NCBI GenBank assembly: GCA_963706605.1 | Contig: OY970165.1 | Span: forward strand, 248,001-312,000 | Direction of reading: 5' to 3' | DNA length: 64,000 nt | Source of the DNA: VRUE01 sp963706605 | Lineage (GTDB): Bacteria > Actinomycetota > Thermoleophilia > Solirubrobacterales > 70-9 | Shown: positions 1 to 7,748 of the stretch, one piece after another | Position numbering within the stretch: position 1 is the stretch's first letter | Layout: every line of letters starts with the position of its first letter | Notes under the pieces: model-generated | What the model saw: the letters and a program-made list of their open reading frames with translations, nothing else | Told to the model about the DNA's origin: nothing | The model's database searches: none | Position numbers and translations under genes: made by a program

Positions 1-1742
1 AGCACCTCCGCCGCGGTGCCGGGGGTCGAGCCGAGCCCGCACTCGATCAGGTACTCGAAGACCTCGTCGGGGCCCCTGCCGGAGCGCTCGCACATGTAGT
101 GGACCTCCATCGGCGAGTACGCGTGCAGGTGCAGCTCGGGCGCCACCTCCTTCGCCAGCCGTAGCCACCTGCCGTACTCCTCCAGGGTCAGATCCGGGTG
201 GATGCCGCCCTGCATGCAGATCTCGGTGGCGCCGAACTCGACCGCTTCCCGGATCCGCGCGGCGAAGTCCTCCTCGCTGACCTCGTAGGCATCGGGGGAA
301 CGGCGGCCCTGGCCGAAGCCGCAGAAGGCGCAGCCGACGACGCAGACGTTGGTGAAGTTGATGTTGCGGTTGACGACGAAGGTGGCCCGGTCGCCGGCCA
401 GCTCCGCCCGCAGCTCGTCGGCGGCGACCCGCATCTCCTCCACGACCTCGGGCCGCGTCTCGGCAAAGAGCGCGGTCAGCTCGTCCTCGCTCAGCTCGAC
501 CCCGGCCCGCCCTTTCTCAATGGCTTCGGGCGCCAGGCCCCCATCGATGGTCTCCTCGCTGCGCCTCCCGGACCCTCTTCGAGGAATGAAGCTCCAGTAC
601 TTGAGCTTGATCACATCGAGGACCCCCTGCTCCATCCACTCCGCGTCCATGTACTGGGGGTACACGCACAAGCGCTCCGTCAGCGCATAGCCCCGTGGCG
701 CCAGCTCTTTTCTGACCTGGTGGGGGCTTGGGAATGCGTGCTCAGGCGAAATGTGGTCCCCATTGGCGGAAAGCCCCCCCAGATCGGTCGCTCCGGCCTC
801 GACCAGCTCAGCCCAAGCATCCGACAAATTCGGCGGCACCTGAATCCCGACATCCGGCATCAACCGCCTGCACTCCCGAACCAGTCGCTTGATGTCCTCA
901 ACGGAAACCAAGCTCGCCCACTCCGGAGCCGGAAGCTCTGACATTTGAGCGTCTTCATGGGAGGAGGCCGGGGGTCCCCCCGATGGGAACTCGCGGAGCA
1001 GCCGATGGTCCGTCCCTTCTCCGCGGCCCCGATGCGGAGCCCCAGCGGGGGGACCCCCGGCCTCCTCCCACCTCTCACGCGACGCCTCATCGGCGATGTC
1101 CGCGACCTCCCGCCCGTAGTACCGAGGGTGTGGGACGAAGTTCTGGAGGATCACCTCCTGGATATGGCCGTATTCGGCGTGAAGTTCAGCCAGGGCTTCA
1201 AGCGATTCGACCTGCTCCTCGTCGGTCTCGCCGATCCCAACCAAGATGCCGCTGGTGAACGGGATCTTCAGCTCGCCGGCGGCCTCGATGGTCGCCAGGC
1301 GCCTCGCCGGATGCTTGGTCGGCGAGCCGGCGTGAACCGTGTCCATGAGTCGCTCAGAGACCGACTCGAGCATCAGGCCCTGCGAGGCGGTGACCTCCCG
1401 CAGACGACCCAGATCCTCCTTGCTCAGAACCCCGATGTTGGTGTGCGGGAGGATGCCGCGCTCCAGCGCCCGCTCGCAGGCCCAGACGACGTAGGAGGTG
1501 AAGTCGTCGTGGCCCCACTCGGCGAGCTTGGCGGCGACCGTCGGGTTGACCTCGGGGCGCTCGCCGGTGAGGACCAGCAGCTCCTTAGCGTTGCGTCGCT
1601 CTGCCTCGTCGAGGCGCTTCTCGACCTCCTCGGGAGCGTAGATATGCGCTCGGTGCGTGGCGAAGGCGCAGTACTTGCAGTAGCACTGACAGGTGCGGGA
1701 GAGGGAGAGCGTGTAGTTCCGCGAGAAGGTGACCCGGCGCAC
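1..1742 (-). CDS. fbiC: Bifunctional FO synthase FbiC (CofG-CofH fusion), 3' end outside window
   Basis: Makes FO (7,8-didemethyl-8-hydroxy-5-deazariboflavin), the chromophore of coenzyme F420, from tyrosine and a ribitylated uracil by two radical-SAM reactions. No stop is met from the start to base 1, so the C-terminus lies off the window. The CofG half has a CX3CX2C radical-SAM motif at about residues 18-25 (CQCYCKYC) followed by the typical GERPEV stretch. The CofH half has its own motif, CVVGCAFC, near residue 470, then GGIHPDL. The start chosen is GTG at 1742: a TAGCTT hexamer (1750-1755 on the minus strand) lies 7 nt upstream with no Shine-Dalgarno, a pattern seen repeatedly here. A TTG at 1751 is the alternative. 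Oddity: residues of about 225-261 are encoded by a perfect 23-bp inverted-repeat element, in frame, inside a CofG loop between the segments PHPRYYGREVADIADEAS and LVSVEDIKRLVREC. Confidence 0.93.
   Translation of the reverse strand, partial: MRRVTFSRNYTLSLSRTCQCYCKYCAFATHRAHIYAPEEVEKRLDEAERRNAKELLVLTGERPEVNPTVAAKLAEWGHDDFTSYVVWACERALERGILPHTNIGVLSKEDLGRLREVTASQGLMLESVSERLMDTVHAGSPTKHPARRLATIEAAGELKIPFTSGILVGIGETDEEQVESLEALAELHAEYGHIQEVILQNFVPHPRYYGREVADIADEASRERWEEAGGPPAGAPHRGRGEGTDHRLLREFPSGGPPASSHEDAQMSELPAPEWASLVSVEDIKRLVRECRRLMPDVGIQVPPNLSDAWAELVEAGATDLGGLSANGDHISPEHAFPSPHQVRKELAPRGYALTERLCVYPQYMDAEWMEQGVLDVIKLKYWSFIPRRGSGRRSEETIDGGLAPEAIEKGRAGVELSEDELTALFAETRPEVVEEMRVAADELRAELAGDRATFVVNRNINFTNVCVVGCAFCGFGQGRRSPDAYEVSEEDFAARIREAVEFGATEICMQGGIHPDLTLEEYGRWLRLAKEVAPELHLHAYSPMEVHYMCERSGRGPDEVFEYLIECGLGSTPGTAAEV
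959..1069. repeat. 111-bp palindromic element inside fbiC
   Basis: Perfect 23-bp inverted repeat: left arm 959-981 and right arm 1047-1069 are exact reverse complements, separated by 65 nt. The arm core is GGCCGGGGGTCCCCC. The second copy at 3627-3736 has the same architecture (23-bp perfect arms, 64-nt centre) and a similar arm core, GGCCGGGTGTCCCCC. The centres also share a weak GGGAACTCGC/GGAAACCCGC motif after the left arm. The copy is 111 nt (37 codons), has no stop in the fbiC frame, and therefore adds about 37 residues to CofG. No transposase lies nearby. It looks like a small non-autonomous palindromic (REP/MITE-like) repeat; family identity is unknown. Confidence 0.85.
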
Positions 1743-1807
1743 GTGATTCAAGCTACTGCAAACGCCGCCGGACCCGGACGGGCCCGGCGGGCTAAACGGC
1801 TCTCAGC

Positions 1808-2572
1808 TCAGGAAGCGGAGCTGGGTTTTGGCGCCGGCGGCGTAGCTTTCCTGACCGGCTCGGCGGGCTCGGTCGGAGCCGGACCGCCGGCCTCGAGCAC
1901 GAACCTGAAGACCGCGGCCGCGAGCAGCGAGCCGACGAGCGGACCGACCAGGTAGGGCCAGACGCCGCCCCACTCGTTGCCGACCAGGGCGGGACCGAAC
2001 CAGCGCGCCGGGTTGAAGGAGCCGCCGGTCAGCGGACCGCCAACCATCACGATGAAACCAAGCGTGGTACCGATCGCCAGTGGCGCCCACTCCTTGAAGC
2101 TCTTTTTCGAGTAGACGGCGGCGAGGATCACGAGCACCAAGCAGAAGGTGCCGACGGCCTCGACGATAGAGCCTTGGAAATTGCCGCCAAGCAGGCCGCT
2201 GACCTGAGCGGCGCCGTAGTGCGTGGCGCGACCCTCGTCGAGCAGCAGGCCCTTTGCCAGCAGCGCACCGAGCACCCCGCCGGAAAGCTGGGCGAGGATG
2301 TAGATCAACGCGTCGACGGGCGCGATCCGTTTGATCGCCGCCGCGGCGACGGTCACGGCGGGGTTGAAGTGGCCGCCGCTGACCACGCCGAACATGACGA
2401 TCAGCCCGAACAACAGGAAGGCATGGACGAGGCCAACGACCGCAAAGTCCGAGCCGAACTGGGGCTGGCTGCCGGTGGCCACGAACAGAATGACCACGCT
2501 GCAGATGAAGAACACCAGCAAGAAAGTGCCGATCAGCTCGGCGAGATATGCCGCAAGTCCTCGTTGCTGCAC
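1808..2572 (-). CDS. Aquaporin / MIP-family channel
   Basis: Membrane channel of 254 aa for water or small neutral solutes. Both hallmark half-helix motifs are present: NPA at residues 70-72 (GGHFNPAV) and 187-189 (GSFNPARWFGPAL), with six hydrophobic segments around them. The residue after NPAR is W, not the D typical of glycerol facilitators (NPARD), so a water-type aquaporin is more likely; this is inference. Start is GTG at 2572 with AGAGGAGG about 9 nt upstream. The C-terminal tail after about residue 225 is Pro/Ala/Glu-rich and probably disordered. It is followed by fbiC after about 65 nt and diverges from the lipoprotein gene at 2664. Confidence 0.92.
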   Translation of the reverse strand: MQQRGLAAYLAELIGTFLLVFFICSVVILFVATGSQPQFGSDFAVVGLVHAFLLFGLIVMFGVVSGGHFNPAVTVAAAAIKRIAPVDALIYILAQLSGGVLGALLAKGLLLDEGRATHYGAAQVSGLLGGNFQGSIVEAVGTFCLVLVILAAVYSKKSFKEWAPLAIGTTLGFIVMVGGPLTGGSFNPARWFGPALVGNEWGGVWPYLVGPLVGSLLAAAVFRFVLEAGGPAPTEPAEPVRKATPPAPKPSSAS

Positions 2573-2663
2573 TGGTTACGCCTCCTCTGGTCCCGTAATC
2601 CCTAACACCGGTTTCGGGGCGGGAGTGTATCCGGATTGAGCTTTGAATAGTTTTCCCTGTTGA

Positions 2664-3623
2664 ATGAGACGAGCTGCTGCGCTGCTGGCGGCCGCTCTGC
2701 TGCTCACCGGTGTGGCCGGTTGCGGCGGGGACGGCGCTGAACCGGGCGCGCCGAGAGGCGTGACGCTCGTGCTCGATTTCGTCCCCAACGCGGTCCACTC
2801 GGGCATCTACGCGGCGCAGCAACAGGGCTTCTACCGCGACGAAGGAGTTGACCTGACGATTCGCCAGCCCGGCGAATCAACCGACGCGCCGAAACTGCTC
2901 GAAGCGGGGCGTGCCGAGTTCGCGATCCTCGATATCCACGACCTGGGGATCGCCCGCGAGCGCGGCCTCGACGTCGTCGGGACGATGCCGATCGTCCAAC
3001 GCCCGCTTGCCGCGGTGATCGCCCGCGGTGGCGGCCCGGTGCGGCGGCCTCGCGATCTCGAGGGCCACACGGTGGGCGTCACCGGCCTCCCCTCCGACGA
3101 AGCCGTGGTCGACTCCGAGGTCGAGGCGGACGGCGGCAACCCCGCGCTCGTCAAGCGGGTGACGATCGGCTTCAACGCGGTCTCCTCGCTCGCCGCCGGC
3201 AAGGTCGACGCGGCGACCGGCTTCTGGAACGCGGAGGGGGTCGCGCTGCAGCGCCAGGGCATCCCGATCCGGATCTTCAAGGTCAACCGCTACGGCGCAC
3301 CCCCCTACCCGGAGCTGATCCTGACCGCCTCCCACCAGACGGTCGAAAGCGATCCGGAGCTCGTGGACGAGATGGTCGCGGCCACCACCCGCGGCTACGA
3401 GCTCGCCTACGAACATCCGGAGCAGGCCCTTAGCGACCTGCTCACCGCGGTGCCCAGCCTCGACCGCGCCGAACAGGCGGCGCAGCTCCGCGTCCTGCGC
3501 CCCGATCTCCACCCCGCCCCCTTCGACCCGGCGGTGCTGCACGAATGGGCGGCTTGGGATCTGGAACATGGGCTGCTGGAGCGGCCGCTGGATGTCGACG
3601 CCGCGTTTCGACTGAGCCCGTAG
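2664..3623 (+). CDS. THI5/NMT1-like ABC-transporter substrate-binding lipoprotein
   Basis: Predicted extracytoplasmic binding protein (319 aa) of the NMT1/THI5-like family, which binds pyrimidine or thiamine-precursor type ligands and related small molecules. It has a lipoprotein signal peptide with lipobox LTGVAGC (Cys20). The mature part starts VTLVLDFVPNAVHSGIYAAQ, the usual opening of this family, and the GFYRDEGVDL and VGVTGLPSDE segments follow. No permease or ATPase gene lies beside it, and no thiamine-pyrophosphate riboswitch is visible in the 91-nt upstream gap. Its transporter partners must be elsewhere. The ligand cannot be told from sequence. A palindromic repeat begins immediately after the stop. 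Confidence 0.85.
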   Translation: MRRAAALLAAALLLTGVAGCGGDGAEPGAPRGVTLVLDFVPNAVHSGIYAAQQQGFYRDEGVDLTIRQPGESTDAPKLLEAGRAEFAILDIHDLGIARERGLDVVGTMPIVQRPLAAVIARGGGPVRRPRDLEGHTVGVTGLPSDEAVVDSEVEADGGNPALVKRVTIGFNAVSSLAAGKVDAATGFWNAEGVALQRQGIPIRIFKVNRYGAPPYPELILTASHQTVESDPELVDEMVAATTRGYELAYEHPEQALSDLLTAVPSLDRAEQAAQLRVLRPDLHPAPFDPAVLHEWAAWDLEHGLLERPLDVDAAFRLSP

Positions 3624-3626
3624 CGG

Positions 3627-3736
3627 GTGCGGGGGGCCGGGTGTCCCCCTCCGGAAACCCGCATAGGGGCGGCCTTTCGGGTTCTTGCCGGGGAGGGCTC
3701 CAATGTTTCCTGCGGGGGACACCCGGCCCCCCGCAC
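3627..3736. repeat. 110-bp palindromic element, intergenic copy
   Basis: Perfect 23-bp inverted repeat, 3627-3649 and 3714-3736, with a 64-nt centre. The centre extends the stem imperfectly (GGAAAC near the left arm, GTTTCC near the right arm). It has the same design and a similar arm core as the element inside fbiC at 959-1069. It starts 4 nt after the lipoprotein stop and ends 4 nt before the presumed -10 (TACGCT, 3740-3745) of the next gene. It could fold as a strong hairpin and act as a terminator, but there is no U-tract. Confidence 0.85.
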
Positions 3737-3752
3737 AGGTACGCTGCAAAGG

Positions 3753-4115
3753 ATGAGTCTGGCTGGCGACTTTCGACAGGTGCTTGACTCCCTGCCGCCC
3801 GATTGGACGGATCTGGAGCTGGACCTGCGGATCGATGATGAGAGCCAGTATGTGGATACGGCGGTCGCGCTGAGCCAGATCAACGCGCAGCCTTATTCCG
3901 AAGCGGATTGGCACTGGCGGCTGCTTGTCGCCCACAGCTTTGGCCACGCGGCTGCCGCCGAGAGCGTGGCCGGCGTGCTGGAGAAGCTGGATTCGGATGG
4001 CGTTACCGGTGAGATGCAGGTGCGCGAGGTGCGCGAGGGCCGGGCCGAGGTGGTGCAGATGTGGGGACGGCCGGAGAGCGTCCGCGAAGAGTTCCGCCAG
4101 CGCCGCTCGCTTTAG
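3753..4115 (+). CDS. Hypothetical protein, 120 aa
   Basis: Not recognised. A soluble, acidic-to-neutral protein with no signal peptide or membrane segment; a central YSEADWHWRLLVAHSFGHA stretch and a charged C-terminus. The start chosen is ATG 3753: TACGCT (3740-3745) lies exactly 7 nt upstream, the leaderless pattern seen for many genes here. A longer frame starting at 3627 would translate the palindromic repeat and is unlikely. The stop TAG overlaps the GTG start of the next gene by one base, so the two are probably translated together. Confidence 0.7.
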   Translation: MSLAGDFRQVLDSLPPDWTDLELDLRIDDESQYVDTAVALSQINAQPYSEADWHWRLLVAHSFGHAAAAESVAGVLEKLDSDGVTGEMQVREVREGRAEVVQMWGRPESVREEFRQRRSL

Positions 4116-4435
4116 TGGCCCGCGTCGTCGCCGTGACCCCAGACCTGCTGCTGGGCAGCAAGGTGGAGGCGATGCTGAGCAGCGCCGGGCATGACGTGAC
4201 CCTTGCCCCAGCGCTAGCCAAAGCTCCGCTGGACGGCGTCGAGCTGGTGGTCGCCGACCTCGACGCCGAGAACGCGGAGGCCCTTGTCGGCCTCGGCATC
4301 CCCGTCCTCGGCTACTACTCGCACGTCAACGTCGAGACCAGGGAAGCCGCCGAGACGGCCGGCGTCGATCTCGTCGTCCCGCGCTCGCGCATGGCCCGCG
4401 AGCTGCCGCAGCTGGCCGAGCGCTTGCTCAGCTAG
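4115..4435 (+). CDS. Response-regulator-receiver-like small protein, 106 aa
   Basis: Alternating beta/alpha pattern resembling a receiver (CheY-like) fold: RVVAVTPDLLLGSKVEAMLSSAGHDV, then a strand ending in VVADLD, then PVLGYYSHV and a final VDLVVPRSRM segment. The aspartate in VVADLD could be the phospho-acceptor position, but the usual acidic pair near the N-terminus is absent, so phosphorylation is doubtful. The start is taken as GTG 4115, overlapping the upstream TAG; the same frame is open back to 4061. The last codons overlap convergent mntH by 4 nt. Function unknown; a protein-interaction or pseudo-receiver role is an inference. Confidence 0.65.
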   Translation: MARVVAVTPDLLLGSKVEAMLSSAGHDVTLAPALAKAPLDGVELVVADLDAENAEALVGLGIPVLGYYSHVNVETREAAETAGVDLVVPRSRMARELPQLAERLLS

Positions 4436-5745
4436 AGAAACAGGTCGACGATCAGGAAGATGTTGAGTCCGATGATCAGCGCCGCGAGGGTGCCGGCGAG
4501 GGCGGTCAGCCAGCCGGGGTTGGCGAGCGAGCCCATGATGTCGCGCCGGCGGGCGATGATCAGCAACGGCACCAGGGCGAAGGGGATGCCGAAGGAGAGG
4601 ACGACCTGGCTGAGCACGAGGGCGTCGGTCGGGTTGAAGCCGATTGCGAGGACGACCAGCGCCGGAGCGAGGGTGATCGCGCGGCGCAGGAAGAGCGGGA
4701 TGCTGCGACGGATGAAGCCCTGCATCACCACCTGCCCCGCCATCGTCCCGACCGAGGAGGAGGCGAAGCCGGAGGCGAGCAGGGCGACGCCGAAGACGGT
4801 CGCGGCATTGCCGGAGACCAGCGTTTCGAGCCCGTCGTAGGCGCCTTCGATCGAGTCGATGCCGGTCAGGCCGCTGCTGTGGAAGAGCGCCGCGGCGACG
4901 ATCATCATCGAGAGGTTGACCACGCCGGCCAGCGAGAGGGCGATCACGACGTCGACTTTCTCGAAGCCGAGGATCCGCTTCCTCTCCGCGCCGTTGCGGC
5001 CGACGATCCGCTTCTGGGTCAACGCCGAGTGCAAGTAGACGACGTGGGGCATCACCGTCGCGCCGATGATCCCGGTGGCGAGCAGGATGCTCTCGGTCCC
5101 GGCGAACCCGGGCACGAAGAGGTGCTTCGCGATTTCCCCTCCGGCCGGCTTGGCGTGAAACAGCTCGACCACGAAGGAGGCGACCACGACCCCGACCAGC
5201 GCCGTGATCCCCGCCTCCAGCCGCCGGAAGCCCATCTGCTGCAGGCCGAGGATCGCGAAGGCGCCGGCGCCGGCGATCAGCCCGGCCGGGAAGAGCGGGA
5301 TGCCGAAGAGCAGGTTGAGGCCGAGCGAAGCACCAACCACCTCGGCGATGTCGGTCGCCATCGCGACCAGCTCGGCCTGCAGCCAGAGGCCGATCGAGGT
5401 CCGCCGCGAGAACGTCTCCCGGCAGAGCTCGGCGAGGTTCTTGCCGGTCGCGATGCCCAGCTTCGCCGACTGGGTCTGGACCAGCATCGCAACCAGGTTC
5501 GCCGACAACACCACCCAGAGCAGCAGGTAGCCGAACTTGGCGCCGCCGGCGACGTTGGTGGCGAAGTTGCCGGGATCGATGTAGGCGACGGCAGCGACGA
5601 AGGCCGGGCCGAGAAAGGGCCAGACCCGGCCGATGCCGCGGCTGTGGCCATCCAGCGAGCGCCGCGCCGCGGCGGCGACCGCCGCCTCGCCGGGAAGGAC
5701 GTCCTCGACGGTCGCCTCGGCAACCGGAGGGGGCGGTGGCTTCAC
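4432..5745 (-). CDS. mntH: NRAMP-family Mn(II)/Fe(II) transporter MntH
   Basis: Proton-coupled divalent metal importer of 437 aa with eleven or so hydrophobic segments. The metal-binding signatures are present: DPGN at 57-60 (YIDPGNFATN) and the TM6-type motif GATVMPHVVYLHSAL; the segment ELVAMATDIAEV (125-136) is also typical. The first 35 residues are Pro/Ala-rich cytoplasmic. The start ATG overlaps the stop of mntR (ATGA, 5742-5745), so mntR-mntH is an operon under the tandem operator at 6180-6215. That context supports manganese as main substrate. Confidence 0.94.
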   Translation of the reverse strand: MKPPPPPVAEATVEDVLPGEAAVAAAARRSLDGHSRGIGRVWPFLGPAFVAAVAYIDPGNFATNVAGGAKFGYLLLWVVLSANLVAMLVQTQSAKLGIATGKNLAELCRETFSRRTSIGLWLQAELVAMATDIAEVVGASLGLNLLFGIPLFPAGLIAGAGAFAILGLQQMGFRRLEAGITALVGVVVASFVVELFHAKPAGGEIAKHLFVPGFAGTESILLATGIIGATVMPHVVYLHSALTQKRIVGRNGAERKRILGFEKVDVVIALSLAGVVNLSMMIVAAALFHSSGLTGIDSIEGAYDGLETLVSGNAATVFGVALLASGFASSSVGTMAGQVVMQGFIRRSIPLFLRRAITLAPALVVLAIGFNPTDALVLSQVVLSFGIPFALVPLLIIARRRDIMGSLANPGWLTALAGTLAALIIGLNIFLIVDLFL

Positions 5746-6188
5746 CGGTCTCTTCCCTCTTTAGCCGGCAGCCGCAGGTCGGGCCCGGGGATCGGCGTGC
5801 CATGGGGGTCATGGCTGGGCTCGCCGAGCTTCGCGGCGATCAGCTCCTCCAGCTCCTCGGAGATGTGGTGCTCCAGGACCTCGGCCTCGGCATGGACCCT
5901 GTCCTCGGGCATCCCCAGCGCCTCCGAGAGGTAGGCCTCGATCAACCGGTGATGGCGAATCACCTCGAGCGCGACCCTCTCCCCCGCCGGAGTCAGGGTG
6001 ACGCCCCGGTAGGGCAGGTAGTCGACGAGGCCGAGCCCGCCGAGCTTCTTCAGCATCGAGGTGGCGGTGGGCGGCGCGACGCCGAGCCGCTCCGCAACCT
6101 CGCCGTTGAGCACCGGTCCCGCCCGGTCCTGTGAGAGCGCGTAGATCGCCTTCGCGTAGTCCTCGATCGCCTCCGATGATTTAGACAT
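5742..6188 (-). CDS. mntR: DtxR/MntR-family metal-dependent repressor
   Basis: Metal-sensing transcriptional repressor (148 aa), predicted to shut off mntH when manganese (or iron) is sufficient. The N-terminal winged helix (residues about 5-65) reads EVAERLGVAPPTATSMLKKLGGLGLV. The dimerisation/metal-binding part follows with RHHRLIEAYL and the AEVLEHHISEELEELI helix typical of the family. No SH3-like third domain, so it is of the short MntR type. The ATG at 6188 sits inside an operator-like palindrome, implying leaderless or near-leaderless mRNA and direct autoregulation. Confidence 0.92.
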   Translation of the reverse strand: MSKSSEAIEDYAKAIYALSQDRAGPVLNGEVAERLGVAPPTATSMLKKLGGLGLVDYLPYRGVTLTPAGERVALEVIRHHRLIEAYLSEALGMPEDRVHAEAEVLEHHISEELEELIAAKLGEPSHDPHGTPIPGPDLRLPAKEGRDR

Positions 6189-6215
6189 GCCTAAATAATT
6201 TTTACATATCTAAAA
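6180..6215 (-). promoter_or_regulatory. Tandem MntR operator overlapping the mntR start
   Basis: Two adjacent 16-bp imperfect palindromes. Site 1 (6180-6195, minus strand TTTAGGCATGTCTAAA) contains the mntR start codon. Site 2 (6200-6215, TTTTAGATATGTAAAA) lies upstream. Each has one mismatched pair. Their centres are 20 bp apart, about two helical turns, so two dimers could bind the same face. The stretch is much more A+T-rich than its surroundings and probably overlaps the promoter. Confidence 0.75.
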
Positions 6216-6259
6216 GACGCTGCGTCGGCCGACCGGTGGCGGCACCTAGAATCGGAGAG

Positions 6260-7213
6260 GTGAGCGATGCTTTGAGAGTCGAGGTCGACGCCCAGTACCG
6301 GCAGCTGCGCGAAGAGTGCGGCCTGCTCGACCGCTCCGATCGCGGCAAGCTGATGGTCAGCGGCGCCGAGGCGGCCGAGTACCTGCAGGGCCAGCTGACC
6401 AACGACGTCGAGGCCCTCTCCCCCGGCGAAGGCCAGTACGCCGCCCTGCTGGACCGCAAGGGTCACATGCAGGCCGACATGCGGGTGCTGCGCACCTCGG
6501 AGGAGGAGATCTGGATCGACACCGAGGCCGCGGTGCTGGAGACCACCCGACGCCACCTCGAGATGTACAAGATCGGCCGCGAGGTGGCGATCGCGGACCT
6601 CACCGACGAGCGGGCGATCCTCTCCTTGCTCGGCCCGCGCAGCGTCGAGATCGCCGGCACCGCGGCGCTGCCGCAACACGCCACCGCAGCGGCGAACGTC
6701 GGCGGGGTCTCCTGCATCGCGGTGGGCACCGACTTCGGCATCGACCTGATCGCGAAGCGAGCCGACGCCGGGCGCCTGCGCGAGGCCCTGACCGTGGCGG
6801 GGGCGGTCGAGGTCGGCCCGGCGGCCGCCGAGGTCGTGCGGATCGAAGCCGGGACGCCCCGCTTCGGCGCCGAGATGAGCACCGAGACGATGCCCGCCGA
6901 GGCCGGCATCGTCGACGACGCGGTCAGCTTCACCAAGGGCTGCTACATCGGCCAGGAGCCCGTCGCCCGCCTCCACTACAGGGGGCGCCCAAACCGTCGG
7001 CTGCGCGGTCTCGAGCTGAGCGCCCCGGCGCCGGCGGGGGCGAGCCTGGCACTGGGCGAGAAGGAGGTCGGCAGGATCGGCAGCGCCTGCGTCTCCCCCG
7101 CTCGCGGGCCGATCGCCCTGGCGATCGTCCGTCGCGAGGCGGAGCCCGGCGCGGAGCTGGCGGTAGGTGAAGATGGCGTTACGGCTCGCGTAGTCGACCT
7201 GCCGTTCGGCTAG
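6260..7213 (+). CDS. ygfZ: YgfZ/GcvT-like folate-dependent Fe-S cluster protein
   Basis: Folate-binding protein of the YgfZ (IBA57-type) branch of the GcvT family, which assists assembly or repair of [4Fe-4S] enzymes. It carries the diagnostic K-G-C-Y-x-G-Q-E motif (FTKGCYIGQEPVARLHYRG) and the N-terminal LQGQLTNDV stretch. The start chosen is GTG 6260: a consensus-like TAGAAT (6247-6252) is exactly 7 nt upstream and no Shine-Dalgarno fits the alternative GTG at 6236. It is transcribed divergently from mntR. Usual length for the family (about 317 aa). Confidence 0.88.
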   Translation: MSDALRVEVDAQYRQLREECGLLDRSDRGKLMVSGAEAAEYLQGQLTNDVEALSPGEGQYAALLDRKGHMQADMRVLRTSEEEIWIDTEAAVLETTRRHLEMYKIGREVAIADLTDERAILSLLGPRSVEIAGTAALPQHATAAANVGGVSCIAVGTDFGIDLIAKRADAGRLREALTVAGAVEVGPAAAEVVRIEAGTPRFGAEMSTETMPAEAGIVDDAVSFTKGCYIGQEPVARLHYRGRPNRRLRGLELSAPAPAGASLALGEKEVGRIGSACVSPARGPIALAIVRREAEPGAELAVGEDGVTARVVDLPFG

Positions 7214-7224
7214 ATTCCGCCCCG

Positions 7225-7743
7225 ATGGGTTTGTGGCGAGGCAGGCGACTGTTCGCGGCGCCGCGGGCGACCGTGGGCGCACTGGCCTGCGTGCTTGCCG
7301 CGCTGGCGTTCTCCGCCGTGGGCTGCGGCTCCTCCGAACACCCCAACGACCCCCGCCCGCAGTCGCCGACCCGGGTCAGCGTCGCGATCAGCGACGGAGG
7401 GGTCACGGTGCAGCCGTCACGGATCGCGTTCGGCCCCGAACCGACCCAGCAGATCCCCCAGAACCAGAACGCCGGCCAACCGCCCATCCACTCCAACGCG
7501 CCACTCGACGTCGTCCTCGTCGCCGCCAACCTGACCGACGTCGACTCCCACCTCGAGGTGCGGGGGAACGGCAAGGACGTCAGCTCACAACCGCTCTTCG
7601 CCAACTCCAACGTCACCCTCCAGACCACCCTCCCCACCGGCGTCTACCGAGTCAGCGCCGCCGACATCCCCGGCGCCGAGCCCGGCCGCCTCGTGATCGG
7701 CCCCTACCGCAGCTCCTCCAAGAACGATCTCCTCCTCCCCTGA
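7225..7743 (+). CDS. Predicted lipoprotein, 172 aa
   Basis: N-terminal signal peptide with lipobox FSAVGC (Cys at about residue 33), followed by a Pro/Asp-rich spacer. The remaining 130 residues look like a beta-sandwich: VSVAISDGGVTVQPSRIAFG, LDVVLVAANLTD and GVYRVSAADIPGAEPGRLVIG, reminiscent of cupredoxin-like domains, but no copper ligands (His/Cys/Met set) are evident. TAGATT (7211-7216) overlaps the ygfZ stop and lies 8 nt before the ATG, so it may have its own leaderless promoter. Function unknown. Confidence 0.75.
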   Translation: MGLWRGRRLFAAPRATVGALACVLAALAFSAVGCGSSEHPNDPRPQSPTRVSVAISDGGVTVQPSRIAFGPEPTQQIPQNQNAGQPPIHSNAPLDVVLVAANLTDVDSHLEVRGNGKDVSSQPLFANSNVTLQTTLPTGVYRVSAADIPGAEPGRLVIGPYRSSSKNDLLLP

Positions 7744-7748
7744 CCGAC

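Noticed and set aside
198..1955. Long plus-strand open frames (198-941, 945-1955) opposite fbiC
   Set aside because: Shadow frames of a G+C-rich gene. The minus-strand frame has two radical-SAM motifs and continuous CofG/CofH similarity; the plus-strand translations have no recognisable domain.
2573..2663. Thiamine-pyrophosphate riboswitch upstream of the THI5-like gene
   Set aside because: The conserved CUGAGA and ACC/GAACCUGA elements are not present in this 91-nt gap, which also is too short for the whole fold.
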